Part shown: positions 1 to 8,525 of the stretch, one piece after another
Layout: each line of letters starts with the position of its first letter
Numbering within the stretch: the stretch's first letter is position 1
Assembly (NCBI GenBank): GCA_965223245.1
Contig: CBDCVY010000013.1
Coordinates: 2,356,001-2,420,000 of the forward strand
Direction of reading: 5' to 3'
DNA length: 64,000 nt
Source: CBDCVY01 sp965223245
Lineage (GTDB): Bacteria > Nitrospinota > Nitrospinia > Nitrospinales > Nitrospinaceae
Translations under genes and position numbers: made by a program
The notes under the pieces: model-generated
What the model was told of the DNA's origin: nothing
The model's database searches: none
Seen by the model: only the letters and a program-made list of their open reading frames with translations

Positions 1-340
1 ACTGATCGTGGGTGCCGTTGTTTATAGAGTAGCTCCACTCTTTGGAAAGCGGTTTTTCGTTCAGGTAAGAATCGGGATCTGTGAAAAGATCTTCTGCTTT
101 CGTGAGTGTGCATACTTTGGAAGGATCGACGTTCTCTTTTGGCGCGAGGCTGTCGTACCAAAACATTCTGCACCCGTGAAAAATTTTGCGTAACTCATCA
201 TGTGCTTTCCACGCGTAGAGGCGCTCATCATATTGAACTTCGGGCCGGGTAAATAAGGAAGAGCGCCACGGGGCTAAAGCCAGTCCCATCAGGACGCAAG
301 CCAGAAAAATGAGGCTTATAATTGTTTTTTTCTTTTTCAT
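1..340 (-). CDS. Exported protein, 3' end cut by the window edge
   Basis: An open reading frame runs leftward from an ATG at 340 to base 1 without a stop, about 113 codons. It begins with Met and four Lys followed by a hydrophobic stretch (residues 6-22, IISLIFLACVLMGLALA), which is a typical signal peptide or N-terminal anchor. The mature part is charged and rich in aromatic residues, with Cys around residues 59 and 79. I do not recognise the family. A small plus-strand frame at 8-193 is its antisense shadow. The gene is transcribed away from the 723 gene. Certainty is good that it is coding and low for any function. Confidence 0.6.
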   Translation of the reverse strand, partial: MKKKKTIISLIFLACVLMGLALAPWRSSLFTRPEVQYDERLYAWKAHDELRKIFHGCRMFWYDSLAPKENVDPSKVCTLTKAEDLFTDPDSYLNEKPLSKEWSYSINNGTHDQ

Positions 341-722
341 TGATACGAATTCTAAATGTGTCTCTATCCTTTTAGGGTAAATCAGGTAGGGGATAAGCAC
401 AAATAATTTAAGCCCCATTTTCTTTCAAGCGGGGAATGTTGAACTCTCTTACGCCTAACCGTTAACGGGCCCTATATATATAGGAGCGAATGCAGTTGTT
501 TTTTGACCCGATAGGGAACCCAAGCAGTCTTTGATTTTCCGTTAAATTCGCTTTTCATCCCCAATTCCCTGTGATAAGGTCTTAATAATTCAGGCCTTAG
601 GAGATTTTTATTACAAAGGTCGCTGTTCTTAATCGAAAGAAAAAGTTTCTAAAGGTACCGTTTGCCAATAAGCGCATCGCAAATGAATGCTTCCACCAGA
701 CGTTGCCGGCTGAGGGGATAAC
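341..722. other. Intergenic region, divergent promoter space
   Basis: No gene is visible. The stretch lies between a leftward and a rightward gene, so it should contain both promoters. A notable site is the near-palindromic GGGCCCTATATATATAGGAG around 468-486. CTATATATA-type sequences recur in several other intergenic regions of the window (for example 27631, 36790, 48772 and 53416). I cannot assign promoter boxes. Confidence 0.4.
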
Positions 723-956
723 ATGCTGCAGGGATATAAACAAATTTTCAGTGCACTACCTATCAGCTTTATTTTATCGTTCATTACTTGGCTCTTCTTT
801 AAATTTGCCTATCCCGAGGCTCCGTTAGAAACCAATGAAACCATATTCATCGTTATCGTCTGGACTCTGGTGGTTCTCATTTTTAAGACCCTCATGAAAT
901 CCAAAAAAGTAAAACAAGAGCCGGCGCAAAAGGAAAGGGAAAATGAATCCGCTTAA
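723..956 (+). CDS. Small membrane protein, two predicted TM helices
   Basis: A 77-residue protein with two hydrophobic segments (about residues 9-28 and 41-58) and a highly charged Lys/Glu-rich tail, so both ends are probably cytoplasmic. A GAGGGG ribosome-binding site lies just upstream of the ATG. The 3' end overlaps the start of the next gene (943) by 14 bases, which suggests an operon and translational coupling. I do not recognise the family. Confidence 0.65.
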   Translation: MLQGYKQIFSALPISFILSFITWLFFKFAYPEAPLETNETIFIVIVWTLVVLIFKTLMKSKKVKQEPAQKERENESA

Positions 957-1266
957 AAGAATCTCTCGAAACCTAACAGTTGCCCTGACATTAGGAATGC
1001 TTTTGCTTTTAATTAGTGGATGCCCCAGTCCACAAACAGAAAACTTAACGGGTTCTGCTGAAAAAGGCAACGACAGCGCTACTACTCCCGAAACGAAACT
1101 ATCTCCCAGCGCCAACGTCGATACCGGAGTCGAGGGTCACATTTTCACATTTCCCAAGGAAACCGATCCGGAAGCTCCGGATATCCAGGAGGAACCCGAT
1201 ATTTTACCGGGAGCCGAGGAAGAATTGAAAGATAAGGGTATGGATCCAACAACTGATTCTAATTGA
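943..1266 (+). CDS. Small lipoprotein
   Basis: A 107-residue protein with a basic N terminus, a hydrophobic core and the lipobox LISGC (Cys at about residue 27), so it is probably lipid-anchored after signal peptidase II cleavage. The mature part is low-complexity and rich in Pro, Glu, Asp and Thr, consistent with a disordered spacer in the periplasm or on the cell surface. It is co-transcribed with, and overlaps, the small membrane protein gene upstream. The dispersed repeat begins shortly after its stop. No known family. Confidence 0.65.
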   Translation: MNPLKRISRNLTVALTLGMLLLLISGCPSPQTENLTGSAEKGNDSATTPETKLSPSANVDTGVEGHIFTFPKETDPEAPDIQEEPDILPGAEEELKDKGMDPTTDSN

Positions 1267-1299
1267 AGAAGAGATTTGCGTAAGTGAGAATATTGAATG

Positions 1300-1475
1300 A
1301 AACACAATAAACTTAGAAAAGGAAACCCATGTATTCCCCCTTTCCAATCTAGCGATTGGAAACAACAAAGAGATTCGAAAGCTTTGTGAAGAGATAGCAT
1401 TGAAAGGAACTCATCGCAAATTAATATTGGGTGCAGCGTCACGCTGCGGGGGATTTTACCTCCAGGGGTTTTAAT
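1300..1475 (-). repeat. Modular hairpin repeat, inverted orientation
   Basis: Two hairpin modules are visible: CCAATCTAGCGATTGG at 1344-1359 and GCAGCGTCACGCTGC at 1433-1447. The reverse complement of the shared 19-base core lies at 1449-1467, immediately beside the second hairpin. Both hairpins and the flanks (for example the ACATGGGTTTCC-type end near 1325-1335) recur elsewhere in the window. No ORF of its own. Confidence 0.7.
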
Positions 1476-1602
1476 AAAACTTTATGTAATGCAATACTCT
1501 TCACTTGAAGGACTGAGTACCGAGGGGAAATATGCCGCACCACAAAGTGATGATCATCAGGTTCAATGCTCAAATAAAAGCCAAATCAAGAGGAACCGAA
1601 CA

Positions 1603-2349
1603 ATGAGCTTTCTCAAAAAAAACCCTTGGATCCTTGGGGTGGTGTTTATTATCGGAGCGTTTGTGCTGCTTGTATTTTGGTTCGGTCGAGTCTCAAATAT
1701 CGAGGTCAAAGTTGTCCCTCCCGGCCAAAGCTTAGACCGCCTCACTGGGCGTGATTTTTTATTGACAGCAAATTCAGAAACTTCAAACTATGGGCTGTAT
1801 AGTTACCTACTACTTGCAAAAAAACCCACCCCGGAAAACAAAGAACTATATATAGCCGTATTAAAAGCATATTTGAATATAGAAACGGTTCGCGAATTCG
1901 AGGACTTGGGAATAAAGCCAAAAGAACTGAACATCACTTACCTTCCGGTAAAAAGGCTTCCTCCAAATCATAAATTGGAAGCGGAATTTTTTTTAAAGAA
2001 CTATGATTACGCACGTGCAAAAATTATTCTTAGAAAATTACGTATCAAAGGCACCGGTCCCTTCATTCTTTCCTACCAATCACCGCTCAGCACAGCAAGC
2101 CAGGTTGACCCGGGTAAGCTTTTAAAACAAGACCTCACCGGCATTCCACCCAGATTAGCCTATCTTTGGGTTAACAATTTTATTGATGAGGCGGCAAAAG
2201 TTAAATACTGGGACACCAACGCCCTGCAGAATTTCATGGTAAGTTTTAGAACAAAATTTGCCATACTGGCCGATGGTTTTACTGAAGTTAAAACAGCGTC
2301 TGCAGAGGCCATCGATTTTCTAAAAGACAAAATTAAATTGAAGGACTGA
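1603..2349 (+). CDS. Exported or membrane-anchored protein, paralog of the next gene
   Basis: The start is set at the ATG at 1603 (protein beginning MSFLKKNPWILG), preceded by an AAGAGG ribosome-binding site; the frame extends upstream to 1489 through sequence that does not look coding. The protein is about 248 residues with one N-terminal hydrophobic segment (about residues 8-28). From about residue 40 it matches the C-terminal domain of the next gene, with shared motifs LTGR, YGLYSY, ELNITYLP, YDYARAKIIL, GPFI.SY and LRQDL.G.PPRLA.LWV. This domain is unnamed to me. The gene ends 15 bases before the next start, so the two probably form one transcript and arose by tandem duplication. Confidence 0.7.
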   Translation: MSFLKKNPWILGVVFIIGAFVLLVFWFGRVSNIEVKVVPPGQSLDRLTGRDFLLTANSETSNYGLYSYLLLAKKPTPENKELYIAVLKAYLNIETVREFEDLGIKPKELNITYLPVKRLPPNHKLEAEFFLKNYDYARAKIILRKLRIKGTGPFILSYQSPLSTASQVDPGKLLKQDLTGIPPRLAYLWVNNFIDEAAKVKYWDTNALQNFMVSFRTKFAILADGFTEVKTASAEAIDFLKDKIKLKD

Positions 2350-2364
2350 GTACCGAGAGAAAAC

Positions 2365-3813
2365 ATGCCGCACCACAATAAAACATTCCTTAAATATTTT
2401 TTCACGCTACTTTTCGTGATGAGTGTCTTCATCTTCTCGGTTCAGCCCGGGAAATCCGCCGTTAAAGATCCACAAGTGAATAATGAAAAAGCATTGGACC
2501 TGATTAAGGAATCGGCTGGAGACATTTGCGCACAAATGCAAGAAACTCCTCCCATTAAAAATCTGGAGCGAACGAAAAAGACTCAAACCCTATTAGAAAA
2601 ACTCACTGTACGGTTGTCCAAGATGCAGGCGGGAGTCGCCTCTTTGTATAACGACAAATATTCCCAACAGGAATTGCAGGACCAGTTAATCGGTGCTTTT
2701 AAAAATATAAAAACCTGTCGGCAGGAAGTGTATTACCGAATCCAGGAAACCTTAATTCCCTCTCAGTCTGCCATTGAACTGAATGAATTAATAAAAAAGC
2801 AAAAGAAAAAGGAAGTCGAAGAGGAAGATACTTTCTCCGAAGATGAATCACCGGAGGCTCCCAAACCTAAAACCGAAGGCGACATCGTTTTAAAGGGAAA
2901 CACCAAAACAAATATCAAACAGGGAGTGATAATTCAAAATAATACCGTTATCAATAAAGACTCTGCAAATATTGGCAGCATAAAAAATTCCGGATCATAC
3001 AATTCCCACAGTACGGGAACGGGGAAAGTGACCACGGGCAAGGTCTTGACCAAAAAAACGAAAAAGAAAAAAAAGAAACGAAGAACCGGTAAGCGCAAAA
3101 TGGCCAAGAAAAAAATCAAAAAGAAAGCAGCCCCGGGTCCACCTCCAGTAGTTGCCGAAGTCATACCCAAATCGGATACACCCTCCACCGTGCGCAGTGG
3201 CGGCCAACGCTTGACCGGACGCGCCTTTCTCGTGAGGAAAGATGCGGAGGAAGCCGGTTATGGACTCTACAGTTATATCGTTTTCTCCAAACCGGTGAAC
3301 AAAGGCAACGTGGAACTTTATACCGCCGTCATGAAAGCCTTTTTAAAAATGGAAACGGTTCAGGACTTTGAAGCACATGGGGTGGAACGACAGGAATTGA
3401 ATATTACTTATTTACCATTAGACAAGTTTTATCCTTTGGGAAAACTTCCCGAACCCAAATGGTTTTTGCAGCATTACGATTATGCCCGGGCGAAAGTCAT
3501 ACTGCGAGCCCTCCCGGACGTAGAAGGCGAAGGACCTTTTATCTTTTCCTATAAAGCCCCGCTCAACAGTGAAACGGAAATCAATCCCGGCATGTTGTTA
3601 CGACAGGACCTTTCGGGAGTGCCGCCGCGATTGGCGTTTCTTTGGGTCGACGAATTTGTGAACCAGGCGCAGAAAGAAAACTATTGGGATTCCAGCATCC
3701 TCGCCAGTTTTAAATTAGGATTGCGCAAAACCATCGCCGTCGCCGCCGAAGCCTTCACCGAAGTCAAATCCGCCCACGCCGAAGTCCTCGACTTTATTGA
3801 TAAGATAAAGTAA
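2365..3813 (+). CDS. Exported protein with basic linker and a domain shared with the previous gene
   Basis: A 482-residue protein with a signal peptide or anchor at residues 8-28. Residues 35-130 are helical and contain a few Cys. Residues 135-275 form a low-complexity linker that turns extremely Lys/Arg-rich around residues 230-265. Residues 285-482 are the duplicated domain (TGRAFL, GYGLYSY, ELNITYLP, HYDYARAKVILR, GPFIFSY, RQDLSGVPPRLAFLWV). The 5' leader, including the sequence encoding MPHH, is duplicated at 1505-1545. I cannot name the family. The repeated GLYSY and RARAKVIL-type motifs suggest a conserved globular domain acting outside the cytoplasm. Confidence 0.7.
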   Translation: MPHHNKTFLKYFFTLLFVMSVFIFSVQPGKSAVKDPQVNNEKALDLIKESAGDICAQMQETPPIKNLERTKKTQTLLEKLTVRLSKMQAGVASLYNDKYSQQELQDQLIGAFKNIKTCRQEVYYRIQETLIPSQSAIELNELIKKQKKKEVEEEDTFSEDESPEAPKPKTEGDIVLKGNTKTNIKQGVIIQNNTVINKDSANIGSIKNSGSYNSHSTGTGKVTTGKVLTKKTKKKKKKRRTGKRKMAKKKIKKKAAPGPPPVVAEVIPKSDTPSTVRSGGQRLTGRAFLVRKDAEEAGYGLYSYIVFSKPVNKGNVELYTAVMKAFLKMETVQDFEAHGVERQELNITYLPLDKFYPLGKLPEPKWFLQHYDYARAKVILRALPDVEGEGPFIFSYKAPLNSETEINPGMLLRQDLSGVPPRLAFLWVDEFVNQAQKENYWDSSILASFKLGLRKTIAVAAEAFTEVKSAHAEVLDFIDKIK

Positions 3814-3943
3814 GAAATTTTTAAAGGATCGCATTTCCCTCTAACTTCTATTTTTAAATTTCAAGTGAAATAGTTTTGCATCCGTGCTATTAAGGGACTG
3901 CAATTATAATCTGCCAAATCAAATTTACAGTTAAGGATCGAAT

Positions 3944-4735
3944 ATGTTGAAACCTAAAAATATCATTGTCTATTTGGTGCTGATGACTCTCATGGCATGT
4001 GGCGGTGGAAAACCGGTTAAGAGCCAGTGGAGCCCTGTAGAAAAACTTGAACGATTCCAAAACCAGACGCATCACTGGGGTCAAAAAGGGGAAACTCGCC
4101 CGAATAAAGGCTGGGCGGATTATACATTTGCCAAGTTGACTCTAGATGAGAAAAACCATATGACATTTAGGCAAAAAAACCGAGAACTATCTGTAATTTA
4201 TGTCTATGAAAAGGGACCTAAAGGTGGAATTCAAATTGTAGATATCCCCGGTGCTGGATTTTTTGTATCACCTAAAGAAAATGGCAAATGCACACCAGAT
4301 CGTTTGGAAGCATCGGGTTTGGCTTTAGAACATAACTTATTCTTACTTGCAAAAGCTTTTCCGGGTGGCCCGGATTCTGTAACTCAATCTTCAACGGCAA
4401 GTGCTCAAGGTGGGCCCGTCGAATTGAGATTTATTCAAGGAGTGTTGCTTTATAAATCTTCTTGGGAAATACAAGCGGACGCAAAGATTTTAAATCCTAA
4501 ACACTTTAACTTCGAAATTTATTTTGATGGTGATCCCTACACATCATTAGAGTGGAACGCCAATGGAAAAGAAGAAGTTATTCCTAATGATGAATCCTTG
4601 GAAGGCTGGCTCGCCTGTTGGTCGAGCGCTAAAAATATAGAAACAGGCGAGACAGTTTTTGAACTTCCCAATCATAAGGACCTAAAAACCTTCGGCGAAG
4701 TTCGAGCCGCCGTAAAAGCTAATCGATCAGATTAA
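3944..4735 (+). CDS. Lipoprotein of unknown function
   Basis: A 263-residue protein starting at an ATG preceded by AAGGA. The N terminus carries a hydrophobic stretch and the lipobox LMAC followed by GGG (Cys at about residue 19), so it is predicted to be lipid-anchored in the periplasm. The mature region is of mixed, probably beta-rich composition with two further Cys, and contains no catalytic motif I recognise. It stands alone; dispersed repeats start right after its stop codon. Confidence 0.65.
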   Translation: MLKPKNIIVYLVLMTLMACGGGKPVKSQWSPVEKLERFQNQTHHWGQKGETRPNKGWADYTFAKLTLDEKNHMTFRQKNRELSVIYVYEKGPKGGIQIVDIPGAGFFVSPKENGKCTPDRLEASGLALEHNLFLLAKAFPGGPDSVTQSSTASAQGGPVELRFIQGVLLYKSSWEIQADAKILNPKHFNFEIYFDGDPYTSLEWNANGKEEVIPNDESLEGWLACWSSAKNIETGETVFELPNHKDLKTFGEVRAAVKANRSD

Positions 4736-4754
4736 TGTTCAAAATAGATTTAAA

Positions 4755-5430
4755 TCGAGGTTCAATGTTCGCCCTCTTTTTAAAGAGGGCCGGGGTGATT
4801 GACAATCAGGGCTTTTCCAAATTTCTTGCTTATGCAAAGATCTCTTTCCTAAAGAGGGCCGGGGTGATTGACCGCCTGGGGTTTTGCGGCGAACCGCCGC
4901 GGCAGAATTTAATTTACGATGATCGGTGGTGAACGCAGAATCGACAGATGCTTTTCCATAGTGGAAATTACTGTCAGAAACAATTAATAAAACGGGAGCC
5001 AATGCTCACCCTCTTTCCCAATCTGGCGATTGGAGGCAAAAGTAATATTCAAGAATTGATCAACCATCGGGCTCTATGAAAACTTTCAAGAGTTTATACT
5101 GGGTGCAGCGTCACGCTGCGGCTAGGGTGATTGACATTAAGGGATTTTAGATTAGTCCTTATAAATTACGATAACCCTTGAAGTAAAATTTTTAAAAAGG
5201 CCGATGCGTTCCCCCTTTTTGAAGGAGACCTTTGCATAGCCAGGGATTATTGAACAAACAAATTCAACAAAAGAGCGGAGACCCATGTTCGCCCTCTTTC
5301 TCAATCTGGCGATTGGAGGCAAAAGTAATATTCAGGAATTGATCAACCATCGGGCTCTATGAAAACTTTCAAGAGTTTGTACTGGGTGCAGCGTCACGCT
5401 GCAGGTCGGGGTGATTCACCTTCAGGGGGT
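4755..5430 (-). repeat. Cluster of modular hairpin repeats with a ~110 bp direct duplication
   Basis: Four inverted copies of the 19-base core lie at 4793-4811, 4862-4880, 5125-5143 and 5408-5426. Associated hairpins are CCCTCTTTTTAAAGAGGG (4772-4789), GCGGCGAACCGCCGC (4886-4900) and GCAGCGTCACGCTGC just before the cores at 5125 and 5408. A segment at 5011-5120 is repeated almost base for base at 5294-5403. The short frames crossing this region are repeat-derived and are not called as genes. Confidence 0.75.
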
Positions 5431-5712
5431 TTATATTAGTTCTCAAAAATAATAATAATCTTTGGAATAAATTCCTAGAAAAACGATCACCATCATTTCT
5501 TATGTCAAGATAGCCGAGAGTAGTTTCGGTTCTATCAACCTTTCAAAAACTTTAAATTCACCCAATACGGAAAAAACCTACCCAATTCTGGTATTTATTT
5601 AAGCATCAAAACCAATTTATCCTACCCTAATTTAATTAGCCCAAATTTTCCTTGATTCTATATTCCGAATGAATTAGGGTTAACAAAATATAAAAGAAAG
5701 GAAATCATACAC
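5431..5712. other. AT-rich intergenic leader
   Basis: No gene and no clear hairpin is visible. The composition changes here from the repeat cluster to the AT-rich DNA that continues to about 8.5 kb. It presumably holds the promoter of the 5713 gene, but I cannot assign its boxes. Confidence 0.4.
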
Positions 5713-6246
5713 ATGGATTTTGAATCTTTTAACTCAGGAATTGAGAGCATAAAGAATATTTTAAGTATGCTCAAAGCTGGGAAAGACTTGTTACCTCAGG
5801 GCCCTGAAAAAGAAGAAGTTACAAAAAAGATAACGGAAGCAGAAAAAGCATTTCTGATTGCAGAAGCGCAATCTGCTAAAGACCTTGGTTATGAAATATG
5901 CAAATGCACTTGGCCTCCCAGCATAATGACTGTAGATGCAGAAACCAAAAAGCCTACCTGCCCTAAATGTGGGAATAAAGATGATTTTCCAGTATTACAT
6001 GAAACTGAGCAAATAATTTTAACCAATTTATTTAATAGCGGGGATAGAACGGTAACACAAATTACGAGCGACCTTAAAATTGAAACCAATATAGTTATTT
6101 ATTATTTAGAAGAATTACTAAAGAAAAGTTTAATACAAAAAATAAAACCAATTAGAACAAATCAAGGTATTTCTTATGGAATAACTCATACAGGGCGAGG
6201 TTATTTTATTAAAAAAGGAATTAGGGTAACCATGAGCGATGAATAA
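5713..6246 (+). CDS. Zinc-ribbon plus winged-helix-like protein
   Basis: A 177-residue cytoplasmic protein starting at an ATG preceded by GAAAGGAA. Residues 1-55 are helical. A CKC and a CPKCG pair around residues 63-88 form a likely zinc-binding ribbon. Residues 95-165 look like a winged helix, with an HETEQIIL start, a TVTQITSDL recognition-like segment and a C-terminal wing with the HTGRGYF motif common in MarR- and ArsR-like proteins. It could regulate the following membrane protein gene, 51 bases downstream on the same strand. The helix-turn-helix assignment is inference. Confidence 0.6.
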   Translation: MDFESFNSGIESIKNILSMLKAGKDLLPQGPEKEEVTKKITEAEKAFLIAEAQSAKDLGYEICKCTWPPSIMTVDAETKKPTCPKCGNKDDFPVLHETEQIILTNLFNSGDRTVTQITSDLKIETNIVIYYLEELLKKSLIQKIKPIRTNQGISYGITHTGRGYFIKKGIRVTMSDE

Positions 6247-6297
6247 ATTTTTCACATTTTTGTTATTAAATTCTTTTATATTTTTGCATTAGGTTAA

Positions 6298-7779
6298 ATG
6301 ATGAATAGCAAAGAAGAAAACATTTTTTTAAAACCATGCGAGGAAATTATTATTTCCTGGAAGAAAGCTAGAAAACGGTTAGAAAGTCTGAAAGGAAACA
6401 ATAAAGAAAAGTTTGATTTTGCTGCTCCAATGCCAAAATTAAACTTCTCGATTACTCAGATAGAAACTCGCTTTCTTGGACTTTTAGATTTACTAAAAGA
6501 ACTAAAAACCAAAGGCGATCAACTATTAATTCCACAAAGTTATATTACAAATATTATTACCATTTTAGAAACATTTAGGAATGAGATAAATCAAATTGAA
6601 AATTTGATGAACCAAATAGAGAACCTCGGTGGAGGAGCAGGAAATTTAGAAAAAGATAATTTCTTTCTACAAAGCCAAAATGGGCAACAAAATATGGATC
6701 TTCAGGGATTTTTTACGAGGTTTCGTAATCATATAGATGTTGCTTTAGATCACTATTACCAATTGTCTTTCCTTTTAAAGGATAGTAATTTAATCGATTT
6801 CAATGAATCTTTTAGCTTATTTTCAGAAAAATTAAATGAAATACAATCCAGCAAACAAGATTTAGATAAAATTAATTCTGAAGTCACTAAGATCCAAGAT
6901 AATATTCTAAATATTCAGAAAACTGCTACAAAAATCATTTCTAGTATTGAAACTCAAAAAGACGAATCTGAAAAATCAAGAAAAATCATTGCTGGATATG
7001 AAGCTGAAGTAACAACCAATAGGGCAAAAATACAAGATATATTTAGTCAAGCAGAGACCTTACAAAACACAGTCGTAGGTTATAAAGCTCAATTTGATAG
7101 TTTTGATAAACAAATAAGCTCTAGATTAAAAACATTCGAAGATGGAGATAAAAACCTCAAAGAATTACTTCAAAACGGTAGAGATGAACAAAATCGTCTA
7201 GTAAATAAATTAACGGAAATTGAAGAAGAAATTTCACGGTTAAATAAACAGGCTGAAGATATGCTACAGGGGGCAACTATTGCTGGTTTGGCAAGCGAAT
7301 TTGGGAAAATTCGGGATAAACTAACAAAAGAACTTGCTTGGGCAAGGGTAGCATTCTACATATCAATAGTTATTTTATTTGCTTCTGCTTTACCTCTCGT
7401 TGCTTATATTTTTCCAGGACTTGGGCTACCCATGAGTAATTTTAAAAGTTTCGGCGGGGGTCTTGGCGAAATACTTGTTAGAGCATTGTTTCTTTTACCG
7501 GGGGCATGGTTCGCCAAGTTTGCAGCTTCACGTCATGCATTTCTTTTCAGGCTCCGAGAACACTACACTTATAAATATTCTATTGCATCATCCGTCGAGG
7601 GATTCAAAAAACAAGCAGAGCCATTTAAGGATGGTATAGCAGCAGCAACTTTTTTCGAACTCACTTTCAATCCGGCAAACAATATGGAATCAGAAGGACA
7701 TGGACAAAGACACCCAAACAAAGTCATGGAATGGATAATGAATAAACTTGGGACAACTTACGATGGAAAACCTTCATAA
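6298..7779 (+). CDS. Coiled-coil protein with two C-terminal membrane helices
   Basis: A 493-residue protein (ATG at 6298 or 6301). The N-terminal 165 residues are helical. Residues about 170-325 form a long heptad-rich coiled coil. Two hydrophobic helices follow at about 350-372 and 391-410, then a basic segment SRHAFLFRLREHYTYKYS and a conserved-looking soluble tail. The layout (cytoplasmic sensor coil, hairpin of TM helices, cytoplasmic tail) resembles membrane effectors of bacterial conflict systems, but I do not recognise a named family. It is paired with the zinc-ribbon protein upstream and convergent with the DUF4145 gene. Confidence 0.65.
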   Translation: MMNSKEENIFLKPCEEIIISWKKARKRLESLKGNNKEKFDFAAPMPKLNFSITQIETRFLGLLDLLKELKTKGDQLLIPQSYITNIITILETFRNEINQIENLMNQIENLGGGAGNLEKDNFFLQSQNGQQNMDLQGFFTRFRNHIDVALDHYYQLSFLLKDSNLIDFNESFSLFSEKLNEIQSSKQDLDKINSEVTKIQDNILNIQKTATKIISSIETQKDESEKSRKIIAGYEAEVTTNRAKIQDIFSQAETLQNTVVGYKAQFDSFDKQISSRLKTFEDGDKNLKELLQNGRDEQNRLVNKLTEIEEEISRLNKQAEDMLQGATIAGLASEFGKIRDKLTKELAWARVAFYISIVILFASALPLVAYIFPGLGLPMSNFKSFGGGLGEILVRALFLLPGAWFAKFAASRHAFLFRLREHYTYKYSIASSVEGFKKQAEPFKDGIAAATFFELTFNPANNMESEGHGQRHPNKVMEWIMNKLGTTYDGKPS

Positions 7780-7841
7780 ATTCAACTTTTTTCTAAATAT
7801 ATATCCATTAAAAACAGGTTAATATTTACCTATACCGCGAT

Positions 7842-8453
7842 TCATTCTTGGCTGGTTTGATTTCTTCCCCGTTTAACACGTTCTGGGAGTACAAATAAAA
7901 TTTCTCCTAATGCTTGAGCAAAATCAATACATCGCATTGAATCTTTTTCTGCAGGAAGCACAGAATTAATATCTGCATGTCTTTCATCATTTGCATCTAA
8001 TCGAATATCATGAGCCCATTCTTTCATTTCGTCTGTTATCAAATGGTCGGAGGCAGCTTGATCGATGCGAGAATACAAACTACCATTTTCATATCCTTTT
8101 AATTTCAACATTGCATCTATTGAGGCCGCAGACATTACTATAGAAGCTGATGGTGAGTGTTTTGTTTCAATGGCTTGGTCAAGATAATACCTTGCCCGTT
8201 CTGGAATTTCTTTTTTGGCTCTAATGGACCCCGGATAAAGCTTTACGTTATGCGAAGAATTTTCAGGGGAGCATACCATGACACATCCTCCACAGCTGTG
8301 ACACTTATATATACACCACAATCTTTTATTTGAGCCATGGAAGTTATCAGTAATTCCTAAATTTCCAAATTTTGATAATTGTGGTTTATTTATATTACAA
8401 TGTGGACAACGATCCAAAGGTAACCAAGCTAATCCATTCTTTATTGTTGCCAT
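7842..8453 (-). CDS. DUF4145-family protein with N-terminal zinc ribbons
   Basis: A protein of about 203 residues. The start is the ATG at 8453, six bases after GGAG; the longer frame would begin at a TTG that overlaps this ribosome-binding site. The N-terminal half has CPHC and C.KCHSCGGC pairs, typical zinc-ribbon spacing. The C-terminal half matches DUF4145: a helical domain with ARYYLDQAI, a SIDAML segment and the hallmark LDANDERHAD. DUF4145 domains are often seen beside or fused to restriction and other defence genes. Here it lies next to an AT-rich coiled-coil membrane gene and downstream of the HEAT-like gene. Confidence 0.75.
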   Translation of the reverse strand: MATIKNGLAWLPLDRCPHCNINKPQLSKFGNLGITDNFHGSNKRLWCIYKCHSCGGCVMVCSPENSSHNVKLYPGSIRAKKEIPERARYYLDQAIETKHSPSASIVMSAASIDAMLKLKGYENGSLYSRIDQAASDHLITDEMKEWAHDIRLDANDERHADINSVLPAEKDSMRCIDFAQALGEILFVLPERVKRGRNQTSQE

Positions 8454-8525
8454 TTTTTTCTCCAATTAACTATCAAATTTATTGATGCAGCAAATACCAT
8501 TTTTTTGCTTGCATTTGGTTTATTA

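Noticed and set aside
8..193. Plus-strand 61-codon frame at the left edge
   Set aside because: Antisense to a better minus-strand frame that has a signal-peptide-like N terminus and runs off the window edge.
4735..4932. 65-codon frame following the lipoprotein gene
   Set aside because: It is made of two copies of the dispersed repeat (the LKRAGVID stretch appears twice) and has no ribosome-binding site.
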